DNA from: BOKV01 sp049289295
GTDB taxonomy: Bacteria; Pseudomonadota; Alphaproteobacteria; Rhizobiales; Rhizobiaceae
Direction of reading: 5' to 3'
NCBI GenBank assembly: GCA_049289295.1
Contig: JBATLL010000041.1
Span: forward strand, 248,001-312,000
DNA: 64,000 bases
A program made the translations under genes and the position numbers. Of this stretch, positions 1-8,076 are shown piece by piece. Position 1 is the first letter of the stretch; each line of letters starts with the position of its first letter. Below the pieces are notes generated by a model that worked only from the letters and a program-made list of their open reading frames with translations, was not told the DNA's origin and made no database searches.

Positions 1-24
1 TTCGGGCACTGCGGTGATTTGGAA

Positions 25-55
25 TTGCCAATGCGAGAAATTGCAATATAATGCA
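25..55 (+). promoter_or_regulatory. Promoter and putative BoxR operator of the box operon
   Basis: A TTGCCA (25-30) is followed after 16 bases by a perfect TATAAT (47-52), a good sigma-70-type promoter ending about 30 bases before boxC. TGC-type motifs recur at a 10-base pitch: TGCG at 32, TGCA at 42 and TGCA at 52, the last two flanking the -10 box. The related regulator BzdR of Azoarcus is known to bind TGCA repeats. The 11-mer TGCAATATAAT (42-52) recurs as its exact reverse complement before boxR (4965-4975). I infer repression by BoxR relieved by benzoyl-CoA. Confidence 0.6.
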
Positions 56-82
56 CATATTGATCATCGAAACTGACGGGAG

Positions 83-1753
83 ATGATGGTGAGCAAGCGA
101 ATTGATTTCCAACCGGATCCGGCGCGCTACAAGCATTGGCGGATCGAATTCGATGGTCCGGTCGCCACATTGTACATGGACGTTTCGGAGGATGGCGGAC
201 TGTTCGAGGGGTATCAGCTCAAGCTGAACAGCTATGACCTAGGCGTGGATATCGAACTCGCGGACATTGTGCAGCGCATGCGTTTCGAGCATCCCGAAGT
301 GGGAGCCGTGGTCCTGCGTTCAGGCAAGGACAAGGTGTTTTGTGCCGGTGCGAACATTCGCATGCTCGGCGGTGCGGCCCACGCCCACAAGGTCAATTTC
401 TGCAAGTTCACCAATGAGACGCGCAACACTTTCGAAGCGGCGGGCGCAGAGTCTGGACAGCATTACATCGCTGCCGTGAAAGGTGCTTGTGCCGGGGGTG
501 GCTACGAACTGGCGCTTGCGTGTGAATACATCATCATGACCGATGACGGTTCGACTTCGGTGGCGCTGCCTGAAGTTCCGCTGCTTGCCGTTTTGCCAGG
601 CACGGGCGGTCTCACGAGGGTTACAGACAAGCGCAAGGTGCGCCGCGATCTCGCCGATGTGTTCTGCTCGATCGAGGAAGGGATCAAGGGCAAGCGCGCG
701 CAGGAATGGCGGCTGGTTGACGAGGTCGTCGCCAATACCGGCTTTGAAGATGCCGTCAGTGCTGCTGCGAAACGATTTGCCGGCAAGTCCGTTGCCGGGA
801 CGTCGGCCAGGGGTATCAGGCTCAATCCGCTGGATCGCAGGATCGCCGAAGACGGGTCCATCACCTATTCCTCGCTTGAAGTTCAGATCGACCGCAAGGC
901 GGGCGTCGTTACCCTGATGATTGCCGGTCCCGACCAGGTTGCCCCGCGGTCATCTGAGGAATTGCATGCCCTCGGCGACCAGGCCTGGGCGCTGCGCCTA
1001 GCCAGGGAACTGGACGATGCGATCCTGCATCTGCGCCTCAACGAGCTTGAAGCCGGCGTGATGGTCTTCAAGTCGCAGGGCGATAGCCAGAAGGTAATCG
1101 ACCAAGAACGCTTCCTTCTTGCCAATCGCGATGGCGACTGGCTGAGCCGGGAGATACTGCTTTACTGGAAGCGTGTGCTGAAACGGATCGACCTCACTTC
1201 GCGCTCGCTTGTGGCAATGGTGGAAAATGGTTCGTGCTTTGCCGGGTTCCTTGCCGAAATCCTGTTCGCCGTTGACCGCTCCTACATGATGGATGGTGAA
1301 TTCGAAGGGGATAATCGCCCGGCTGCGCGCATTATGCTGTCGGCTGGCAATTTTGGTCCCTATCCGATGTCGAATGATCTCACCCGGCTGCAGACGCGCT
1401 TTCTGGGGGAACCGGAAAAGGTCGGCGAAGCAGAAAGCGAACAGAACATGCCGCTGGCTGCAGAAGACGCGATGCGCCTCGGGCTGGTCACGTTTGCCTT
1501 TGACGATATCGACTGGGAAGACGAATTGCGCATCTTCCTGGAGGAGCGGGCCAGCTTCTCGCCGGATGCCCTGACCGGCATGGAAGCCAATTTGCGCTTC
1601 GCTGGTCCTGAAACCATGGAAACCCGCATTTTCGGTCGGCTGACCGCCTGGCAGAACTGGATATTCCAGCGGCCGAACGCCGTGGGTGAAACGGGTGCAC
1701 TGCAAAGATACGGTACAGGCCGGCGCGGCGAATACGACATGCGCAGGGTCTGA
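83..1753 (+). CDS. boxC: 2,3-epoxybenzoyl-CoA dihydrolase (benzoyl-CoA-dihydrodiol lyase) BoxC
   Basis: BoxC performs the ring-opening step of the aerobic box pathway. It hydrolyses 2,3-epoxybenzoyl-CoA to 3,4-dehydroadipyl-CoA semialdehyde and formate in the cytosol. The 556-residue protein matches the unusual family length and has two crotonase-like halves. A glycine-rich oxyanion segment (ACAGGGYELALAC) lies near residue 135. It is first in a boxC-boxB-boxA-thioesterase operon, 25 bases before boxB. The start is uncertain: a GGGAG sits at 78-82, directly against the ATG at 83, with a second ATG at 86 and a GTG at 89 better spaced. The family assignment is firm from sequence and neighbours. 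Confidence 0.95.
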   Translation: MMVSKRIDFQPDPARYKHWRIEFDGPVATLYMDVSEDGGLFEGYQLKLNSYDLGVDIELADIVQRMRFEHPEVGAVVLRSGKDKVFCAGANIRMLGGAAHAHKVNFCKFTNETRNTFEAAGAESGQHYIAAVKGACAGGGYELALACEYIIMTDDGSTSVALPEVPLLAVLPGTGGLTRVTDKRKVRRDLADVFCSIEEGIKGKRAQEWRLVDEVVANTGFEDAVSAAAKRFAGKSVAGTSARGIRLNPLDRRIAEDGSITYSSLEVQIDRKAGVVTLMIAGPDQVAPRSSEELHALGDQAWALRLARELDDAILHLRLNELEAGVMVFKSQGDSQKVIDQERFLLANRDGDWLSREILLYWKRVLKRIDLTSRSLVAMVENGSCFAGFLAEILFAVDRSYMMDGEFEGDNRPAARIMLSAGNFGPYPMSNDLTRLQTRFLGEPEKVGEAESEQNMPLAAEDAMRLGLVTFAFDDIDWEDELRIFLEERASFSPDALTGMEANLRFAGPETMETRIFGRLTAWQNWIFQRPNAVGETGALQRYGTGRRGEYDMRRV

Positions 1754-1778
1754 GAACGGATTTCAAGGAGAAGAACCA

Positions 1779-3230
1779 ATGGCTGACTTGCTGAATGTCG
1801 AATATGACACGCTCATTCCCAACAATGTTTCCCTGTCTTCCGACCGGCGCGTTCTGAAGGCGCTGGAAAAGTGGCATCCAGGCTATATCAACTGGTGGAA
1901 TGACCTCATCCCGCGTAATTTCCAGGAAAGCCTGGTCTATCTGCGTACTGCCGTCAGCGTCGATCCGAAGGGCTGGGCAAAGTTCGACTATGTGAAGATG
2001 CCGGAATATCGTTGGGGTATCCTGCTGGCGCCGCAAGTCGAAGACCGGCGCATTCCGTGCGGCGAACATGCCGGTCAGGCAGCATGGCAGGAAGTGCCGG
2101 GCGAGTATCGCGCGATGCTGCGCCGCCTGATCGTCATCCAGGGCGATACGGAACCGGCATCGGTTGAACAGCAGCGTTTCCTCGGCAAGACAGCGCCGTC
2201 GCTTTATGACATGCGCAACCTGTTCCAGGTCAATGTCGAGGAAGGTCGCCACCTGTGGGCAATGGTCTACCTGCTGCACAAGTATTTCGGGGCAGATGGC
2301 CGCGAGGAAGCCGATGATCTCCTGCGTCGGCAGTCCGGATCGGAGGAAGCGCCCAGAATGCTGGGTGCCTTCAACGAAGAGACGCCAGACTGGCTCTCAT
2401 TCTTCATGTTCACCTATTTCACTGACCGCGACGGCAAGATGCAGCTTGAAGCGCTGGCCCAGTCGGGGTTCGACCCGCTGTCGCGCACATGCCGCTTCAT
2501 GCTGACGGAAGAAGCGCACCACATGTTCGTCGGCGAGACCGGGGTAGGGCGCACAATCCAGCGCACCTGCGAAGCCATGAATGCCGCGGGAATCAGCGAT
2601 CCTCATGATGTGGACCGGATCAGGGCGCTGGGCGTCATCGACCTGCCGCTTATCCAGAAGAAGCTGAACCTGCACTATACCCTGTCGCTCGATCTGTTCG
2701 GTCAGGAAGTCTCCACGAATGCAGCCAATGCCTTCAATTCCGGGATCAAGGGCCGGTACATGGAGAACAAGCTTGATGACGATCACAAGCTGACCGCAGA
2801 CACCTACAAGGTCTGGGACCTTGTGGACGGCAAGGTGGTTCTCAATGACGTGCCAGCGCTCACTGCCATCAACATGCGCCTGCGGGATGACTATACGCGC
2901 GATGCCGCCGGCGGTGTGGGACGCTGGAACAAGATCATCGAGAAGGAAGGGATCAACTTCGAACTCAAGCTTCCCCACGAGGCTTTCCACCGCCAGATCG
3001 GCGTGTTTTCGGGCAAGCTGTTCAACCCGGAAGGCAAGCTTCTCAGTGGTGCAGAATATGATGCCGCTGCCAAGGACTGGCTGCCGAGCCACGCGGATGG
3101 CGACTATATCCAGTCGCTGATGAAGCCAGTTTCCGAGCCCGGCAAATATGCCGGCTGGATCGCACCGCCGAAAGTTGGCATCGACAACAAGCCGGGCGAC
3201 TTCGAATATGTGAAGCTGCACATGGCCTGA
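1779..3230 (+). CDS. boxB: Benzoyl-CoA 2,3-epoxidase oxygenase subunit BoxB
   Basis: BoxB is the di-iron oxygenase component that epoxidises benzoyl-CoA using electrons from BoxA. The protein has 483 residues, the usual size. Two ExxH iron-ligand motifs are visible: E155-G-R-H158 and E244-E-A-H247. The start at 1779 is chosen because AAGGAG lies a few bases upstream; the open frame runs further up into boxC without a better ribosome site. It sits between boxC and boxA, 67 bases before boxA, with a stem-loop in that gap. The call rests on motifs, length and operon order and is firm. Confidence 0.95.
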   Translation: MADLLNVEYDTLIPNNVSLSSDRRVLKALEKWHPGYINWWNDLIPRNFQESLVYLRTAVSVDPKGWAKFDYVKMPEYRWGILLAPQVEDRRIPCGEHAGQAAWQEVPGEYRAMLRRLIVIQGDTEPASVEQQRFLGKTAPSLYDMRNLFQVNVEEGRHLWAMVYLLHKYFGADGREEADDLLRRQSGSEEAPRMLGAFNEETPDWLSFFMFTYFTDRDGKMQLEALAQSGFDPLSRTCRFMLTEEAHHMFVGETGVGRTIQRTCEAMNAAGISDPHDVDRIRALGVIDLPLIQKKLNLHYTLSLDLFGQEVSTNAANAFNSGIKGRYMENKLDDDHKLTADTYKVWDLVDGKVVLNDVPALTAINMRLRDDYTRDAAGGVGRWNKIIEKEGINFELKLPHEAFHRQIGVFSGKLFNPEGKLLSGAEYDAAAKDWLPSHADGDYIQSLMKPVSEPGKYAGWIAPPKVGIDNKPGDFEYVKLHMA

Positions 3231-3242
3231 TTACCGCGTTTC

Positions 3243-3269
3243 GCGGGGAGGCGAGGGTTGCCTTCCCGC
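3243..3269 (+). other. Intercistronic stem-loop between boxB and boxA
   Basis: GCGGGGAGGC (3243-3252) pairs with GCCTTCCCGC (3260-3269), ten base pairs including one G-U, around a 7-base loop. No T-tract follows, so it is unlikely to be an intrinsic terminator. It could stabilise the upstream boxCB message or set the dose of BoxA relative to BoxB. Confidence 0.5.
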
Positions 3270-3297
3270 CAATCAACGCGCTCACTGGCGGGAGTGA

Positions 3298-4497
3298 ATG
3301 ATGAGCAAGCCACTCAAGCAGCATCTGATCGATCCGGAAATATGCATCCGGTGTTACACGTGCGAGGCAACCTGCCCGCTCGAAGCGATTGAGCATGACG
3401 ATACCAATGTCGTCGTTGACCATTCGAAGTGTGATTACTGCATGGCCTGCATTCCGGTGTGTCCGACAGGATCCATCGATGAATGGCGTGTCGTGCTTGA
3501 GCCCTACAGCCTTGCCGAACAGTATGGCTGGTCGGAATTGCCGTCGCAGCAGTCCTTTCCCGATTCGGCGTCGGAAGCCGCAACATCGATTGAAGCGTTG
3601 GACGAGGTTGTCGCGGCACTGCTGGAACAGGCCCATTCAGGTGCGGGAGGCCGGGCCAAGGCGCCCGCAACTGCTTCGAAACCGGCGATCAATCTCTATA
3701 CAATGGCAAAGCCTGCAACGGTAAGCGTGCAAGGGAATTACCGGCTCACGGTGGATGGTTCGGACAGCGATGTCCACCATGTCATTCTCGACTTTGGCGG
3801 TTTGCCCTTCCCTGTGCTGGAAGGGCAGAGCATTGGTATCATCCCACCTGGAACCGATGCGAACGGCAAGGCGCACCTGCCGCGCCTCTATTCGGTTTCC
3901 AGTCCTCGCGATGGCGAAAGACCCAACTTCAACAATCTCTCCATCACAGTGAAACGGGAGACCGGCGGGGTCTGCTCCAACTTCGTATGCGACCTGAAGA
4001 AGGGCGACAAGGTTCAGGTAACCGGTCCGTTCGGATCGACCTTCCTGATGCCGAATGATCCGCAGGCGCGTATCATCATGATCTGCACTGGCACCGGGTC
4101 AGCTCCGTTTCGCGCTTTCACGATGCGTCGCCAAAGGGCCAATCCCGAAGCGCCGGGGGGCATGATGCTTGTCTTTGGCGCGCGTACCCCGGATTCCCTT
4201 CCCTATTTCGGACCGCTGAACAAGGTTCCCGATACACTTCTGGAAAAACATCTGGTGTTCAGCCGTGTGCCGGGCCAGCCAAAGACCTATGTGCAGGACA
4301 GGTTGCGCGCGCTTGACGAGCGAATTGGCGATATACTTGTCGATCCCAACTGCTACATCTATGTCTGCGGACTGCGCGACATGGAGCGCGGCGTTGACGA
4401 GGCGCTGGGAAGCATTGCAGAAGGCATTGGCCTGCAATGGAATATGGTCCGTGACGCGATGCGGCAAGAGGGGCGTTATCATGTGGAGACCTATTGA
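3298..4497 (+). CDS. boxA: Benzoyl-CoA 2,3-epoxidase reductase subunit BoxA
   Basis: BoxA passes electrons from NADPH through FAD and iron-sulfur clusters to BoxB. The 399-residue protein starts with a bacterial ferredoxin domain with two [4Fe-4S] sets: C16, C19, C22, C26 and C45, C48, C51, C55. A linker follows, then a ferredoxin-NADP reductase module with an RLYSVSSP FAD motif and an ICTGTGSAPFRAF nucleotide-binding stretch. GGCGGGAG (3287-3294) precedes ATG codons at 3298 and 3301; the second is better spaced. The stop TGA shares its A with the next gene's ATG (4497), showing translational coupling. Confidence 0.95.
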   Translation: MMSKPLKQHLIDPEICIRCYTCEATCPLEAIEHDDTNVVVDHSKCDYCMACIPVCPTGSIDEWRVVLEPYSLAEQYGWSELPSQQSFPDSASEAATSIEALDEVVAALLEQAHSGAGGRAKAPATASKPAINLYTMAKPATVSVQGNYRLTVDGSDSDVHHVILDFGGLPFPVLEGQSIGIIPPGTDANGKAHLPRLYSVSSPRDGERPNFNNLSITVKRETGGVCSNFVCDLKKGDKVQVTGPFGSTFLMPNDPQARIIMICTGTGSAPFRAFTMRRQRANPEAPGGMMLVFGARTPDSLPYFGPLNKVPDTLLEKHLVFSRVPGQPKTYVQDRLRALDERIGDILVDPNCYIYVCGLRDMERGVDEALGSIAEGIGLQWNMVRDAMRQEGRYHVETY

Positions 4498-4937
4498 TGA
4501 GCGGTGAGGGGCCGACACCTTTCGTGCATTCGATTGCCGTGCGCTGGGCGGACTGCGATCCGGCCCGCATCGCCTATACCGGGCGCATCCCCTATTTTGC
4601 GCTTGATGCCATCGATGCCTGGTGGGAAACCCATGCAGGCGCTGACTGGTTTCACATGAATGTGGATCGAAAAGTCGGCACTCCGTTCGTTCACATGTCA
4701 CTCGACTTCACTTCGCCGGTCACGCCGCGCAATCGGCTCTTGTGCGAGGTCAGGCTGTTGCGTCTTGGTGAAACCTCCATTCGGTTCGAGGTCACGGGCC
4801 GCCAGAACGGCATCGATTGCTTCCGGGGAGAATTCGTCGAAGTCTTCGTGGAGGCGGATTCGCATCTCAAGAAACTCAAGGTACCAGCCGAATTGCGGGA
4901 ACGGCTGGAGGCGCTGGTTGTGGCGCGGCAATCCTGA
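4497..4937 (+). CDS. Hotdog-fold acyl-CoA thioesterase (4-hydroxybenzoyl-CoA thioesterase family)
   Basis: A 146-residue protein of the 4-HBT/YbgC-like hotdog family. The N-terminal RWADCDPARIAYTG segment corresponds to the family's catalytic Asp loop. It probably hydrolyses an aromatic or other acyl-CoA in the cytosol. Lying inside the box operon, it may release free CoA when benzoyl-CoA or a dead-end analogue accumulates; this is inference. The ATG at 4497 overlaps the boxA stop; a TTG one codon earlier is less likely. The family is clear, the exact substrate is not. Confidence 0.85.
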   Translation: MSGEGPTPFVHSIAVRWADCDPARIAYTGRIPYFALDAIDAWWETHAGADWFHMNVDRKVGTPFVHMSLDFTSPVTPRNRLLCEVRLLRLGETSIRFEVTGRQNGIDCFRGEFVEVFVEADSHLKKLKVPAELRERLEALVVARQS

Positions 4938-4964
4938 GGTAAGCCAGGCCTGTTTTGTGTTGGA

Positions 4965-5011
4965 ATTATATTGCATGTTTTTTTCTTGCGATTAAAACTA
5001 TGCATTATGAT
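4965..5011. promoter_or_regulatory. Putative BoxR operator upstream of boxR
   Basis: ATTATATTGCA (4965-4975) is the exact reverse complement of the 11-mer overlapping the boxC -10 box. A 9-of-11 copy, TGCATTATGAT, lies in the opposite orientation at 5001-5011, and another TGC at 4987-4989 lies between. The region is much more AT-rich than its surroundings. This suggests autoregulation of boxR by the same regulator that controls boxC. A -35/-10 pair for boxR is not clear. Confidence 0.5.
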
Positions 5012-5028
5012 TCACTATTGGTGTCCGC

Positions 5029-5934
5029 ATGCAGGAGATAACCAATTTTCGCGGTGACGTTGTTCGCCAGGCAGGGCAGGGCGAGTCAACCGACGCATTC
5101 GTCGCCGCAGTTGGCGAACGGGTGCGCAAGGCGCGTCAGCGCAAGGGCATAGCCAGGCGTGTGCTGTCCGAACTGTCAGGCGTGTCCCAGCGCTATCTTG
5201 CCCAGCTCGAAAACGGAGAAGGCAACATATCGATCGCGCTTCTCTTTCGCATCGCTGCGGCACTCGATCACAAGGTGGAATGGCTCGTCAGCGAGGAGGA
5301 TCCGTGGAGTTCCGAATCCGCGATGATCGCTGGCCTTTACCGCTCGGCGAATGCCGAGCAACGCCAGCGCGTGAACCAGATACTCAATCCTGATCGGGCG
5401 GCGCAGTTGCGCAGGCAGAGAATATGTCTGATCGGACTGCGGGGTGCTGGCAAGACCTCGCTGGGCAGGATGCTTGGCCAGGATATCAAGATGGCCTTTG
5501 TCGAACTCAATCATGAGATCGAGGAACAGGCAGGCATGCCGGTTGACGAGATCATGGCTCTATATGGCCAGGAAGGGTATCGGCGGCTCGAACGCCAAGC
5601 GATCGAGCGTGTCATAGCGACCACGGATTCTGTGGTGCTGGCAGTTGCTGGAGGTATTGTTGGCGAACCGGAGACCTTCGCGTTCCTGTTGCGCAACTTT
5701 CATACGATCTGGCTGAAAGCCCTGCCGGAAGAGCATATGAAGCGGGTTCGCGAACAGGGCGATGAGCGGCCCATGGCAGGTAACCCGAAGGCACTGGACG
5801 ATCTGAAGTCGATCCTGACCAGCCGGGAAGCGCTTTACGCGCGAGCCGAAACGATGGTCAGCACAAGCGGTAAAAGCCTTGAAGAAAGCCGCAAGGACCT
5901 CCTGGAGGCTGTGCGCCAGCTGGGCATTCTTTGA
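5029..5934 (+). CDS. boxR: Benzoyl-CoA-responsive transcriptional regulator BoxR (HTH-shikimate kinase fusion)
   Basis: A 301-residue BzdR/BoxR-type regulator. An XRE-type helix-turn-helix occupies roughly residues 22-85 (RVLSELSGVSQRYLAQLENG). A shikimate-kinase-like domain follows from about residue 130 with P-loop GLRGAGKTS. In the BzdR family the kinase-like domain senses benzoyl-CoA rather than acting in aromatic synthesis. It follows the box operon by 91 bases, with operator-like TGCA repeats in the gap. The ATG at 5029 has no clear Shine-Dalgarno sequence. A true shikimate kinase is unlikely given the DNA-binding domain and context. Confidence 0.92.
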   Translation: MQEITNFRGDVVRQAGQGESTDAFVAAVGERVRKARQRKGIARRVLSELSGVSQRYLAQLENGEGNISIALLFRIAAALDHKVEWLVSEEDPWSSESAMIAGLYRSANAEQRQRVNQILNPDRAAQLRRQRICLIGLRGAGKTSLGRMLGQDIKMAFVELNHEIEEQAGMPVDEIMALYGQEGYRRLERQAIERVIATTDSVVLAVAGGIVGEPETFAFLLRNFHTIWLKALPEEHMKRVREQGDERPMAGNPKALDDLKSILTSREALYARAETMVSTSGKSLEESRKDLLEAVRQLGIL

Positions 5935-5955
5935 AATTGCGGACCGTGCTCGGGA

Positions 5956-6729
5956 CTAGTGCGTCGCGTCGCGTCCTTCCGCCAATGCCTGGTCCACGCC
6001 CCTGATCAGCAGTGACAGATCGGTCGCGACAGCGATGAAGGTGAAGCCATCGGCAAACAGCCTGCGTACGAGCGCCATGTCGCTGATAAGCGTTCCAACC
6101 GGTTTGCCCGCATCCATGACGGCGCGCGCTGCCGGCATGATTGCTTCCCAGACATCGGGGTGGGCTGGCTGACCGAGCATGCCCATGTCTGCGGCTATGT
6201 CGGCTGGTCCGAAGAAAACACCATCAACGCCGTCCACTGAAGCTATTTCGCGAGCCTGAGCCATGGCTGCGCGGCTTTCGATCTGCACGATCACGCAGGT
6301 CTCTTCCTCGACGCGCTTGAAATAGTCCTTGATGCGGCCAAAGGCATTTGCGCGCTGGTTTCCCGCGACGCCGCGAATGCCCCCTGGTGGATAGCGCGTT
6401 GCACTTACTGCTGCCCTGGCTTCCTCGACCGACTGGACCATCGGGAAAACAAGCCCGGGCGCGCCGATGTCGAGCAAACGCTTGACCACAACGGAATCGT
6501 TCCACATGGGGCGCACCAGTGGCGTTGTCGTCGTTCCCTGAAACGCCTGCAACTGCCCGACAACATCCATGACCTCGTTGGGGGAATGTTCCATGTCGAT
6601 CACCACCCAGTCGAAGCCGGCATGGGCAACAACTTCAGCCGAGAAATTGCTGGCTAGGCTGACCCACAGACCGACCTGCTTGCGGCGCTGACGAATGGCA
6701 TCCTTGAACCTGTTTTGCGGCAGTTCCAT
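5956..6729 (-). CDS. HpcH/HpaI family aldolase (class II pyruvate aldolase)
   Basis: A 257-residue TIM-barrel aldolase/citrate-lyase-family enzyme, probably a divalent-metal-dependent class II aldolase cleaving a 2-keto-3-deoxy or 4-hydroxy-2-oxo acid. Family segments seen are VVIDMEHSPNE, a metal-ligand Glu in VQIESRAA and Asp in FGPADIAADMG. The ATG at 6729 is chosen because GAGG lies seven bases upstream; a TTG at 6741 would overlap the preceding stop. It follows the FAD oxidoreductase on the - strand with an 8-base gap, so they form an operon. The substrate is unknown. Confidence 0.88.
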   Translation of the reverse strand: MELPQNRFKDAIRQRRKQVGLWVSLASNFSAEVVAHAGFDWVVIDMEHSPNEVMDVVGQLQAFQGTTTTPLVRPMWNDSVVVKRLLDIGAPGLVFPMVQSVEEARAAVSATRYPPGGIRGVAGNQRANAFGRIKDYFKRVEEETCVIVQIESRAAMAQAREIASVDGVDGVFFGPADIAADMGMLGQPAHPDVWEAIMPAARAVMDAGKPVGTLISDMALVRRLFADGFTFIAVATDLSLLIRGVDQALAEGRDATH

Positions 6730-6737
6730 TTTTGACC

Positions 6738-7943
6738 TCAAATGACGGCCCGCTCCAGCAGCGGACGATTAGCCTCGATACGTTCGTAGCCCAGCGGCGA
6801 CAGGTCAAGCGTGATATAGCGCCCGTGCACAATCCATTCGCTTATTGCCCGGCCGACGGCAGGTGACTGTTGCAGGCCATGGCCTGAAAAGCCATTGGCA
6901 AACAGGAAATTCCGAACCTGTGTGTGCGGTCCCACAATGGCGTTCTGGTCGAGCAGATTGTAGTCGTAATGCCCGACCCAGCTGTTCAGCAGTTTCACAC
7001 GTTCGAAGGCGGGAATTCGGTTGGCAACCGCAGGCCATGCTTTTTCTTCCCAGACCGTCTGATCGAAGGCGAAATCATCGGGATCAACGGGCGAATCGTC
7101 GTCCGCAGCGCAGCCACACATGTAGTAGGCTCCATCGGTGCGTACATGAATGCCCGACGGGTCGATCGTCAGCGGCAGGTCCCTGTCCAGCCGTTCGGCG
7201 GCATCGAAGACAAAGGTGTAGCGCTTGCGTGGCTCTATCGGGATGTCGAGGCCAGCCAGGCGGGCAACGCTGTTTCCCCTCGTTCCTGTCGTGTTGACGA
7301 AGGTGCCACAAGCAATCTCGGTGCCGTCCTGCAGGGTGACCGAGACTATGCGGTCAGCCTCCTTCTTCAGGCCGATAACCTGCGAATGCACATATTCAAC
7401 GCCCTTGCGCCGGGATTCCCGCTTCCACCAGTCGAATAGGGTGTTGCCGTCGAAATAGCCTTCGTCGCGATTGTTGTGACTGCCCAGCAGGATTCCTTCC
7501 AGATTGTAGAAGGGCCAGGCTTGCGCAATCTGATCGGGTGACAGGATTCGCGTGCCCGCTCCCAATGCCGCCTGCGTGGCCTGGTTGAGGCGCAGGTTCT
7601 CGGCAAACTGATCGCTGGCGGCCAGGTAGAGATAGCCAAAGGCATGAATTGTCGGCTGTGGAATGTCGGGTCCGTTGCCCATGTAGGAGCGGAAATTGCG
7701 CACGAAATCCACGCCGAACTGGGAAATGCGAACGTTGATCTCGCTTGAGAATTGCTGGCGGATGCAACTGTTCGTGTGGGAAGTCGCAGCCCATTCATAG
7801 GAGGGGTCGCGTTCCACAACCAGTATCGTGCCGTCGAAGTCCGGATTCTGCGAGAGAAACCAGGCCACGGAAGAACCCATGATCGCGCCGCCTGCGATGA
7901 CAACGTCGTAGGAAGTCCGAACAGGTCTGGTGGGAAGTGCCAT
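6738..7943 (-). CDS. FAD-dependent oxidoreductase (DAO family)
   Basis: A D-amino-acid-oxidase/sarcosine-oxidase-type flavoprotein of about 401 residues. An N-terminal dinucleotide-binding strand (YDVVIAGGAIMGSSVAWFL) is followed by the DAO fold, with NTTGTRGNSVARLAG mid-protein. The C-terminal FLFANGFSGHGLQQSP is typical of the family. It likely oxidises an amine or hydroxyacid and passes electrons to oxygen or a quinone. The frame opens at 7982, but the ATG at 7943 (MALPTRP) gives the usual distance to the FAD motif. It is upstream of and cotranscribed with the aldolase. Substrate unknown. Confidence 0.85.
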   Translation of the reverse strand: MALPTRPVRTSYDVVIAGGAIMGSSVAWFLSQNPDFDGTILVVERDPSYEWAATSHTNSCIRQQFSSEINVRISQFGVDFVRNFRSYMGNGPDIPQPTIHAFGYLYLAASDQFAENLRLNQATQAALGAGTRILSPDQIAQAWPFYNLEGILLGSHNNRDEGYFDGNTLFDWWKRESRRKGVEYVHSQVIGLKKEADRIVSVTLQDGTEIACGTFVNTTGTRGNSVARLAGLDIPIEPRKRYTFVFDAAERLDRDLPLTIDPSGIHVRTDGAYYMCGCAADDDSPVDPDDFAFDQTVWEEKAWPAVANRIPAFERVKLLNSWVGHYDYNLLDQNAIVGPHTQVRNFLFANGFSGHGLQQSPAVGRAISEWIVHGRYITLDLSPLGYERIEANRPLLERAVI

Positions 7944-8076
7944 CAACGGTCCCGCATCTGGGTATGAAATCAGTGGAAACATGTATAGCCGCGAGCGCCC
8001 TGTGAGCGGAAGCGCGTTCTGGCCGGTTGCAGAAAAAAGCCTGTATCAATAACGTGCCGACAAAGTGAGGGCAGGC

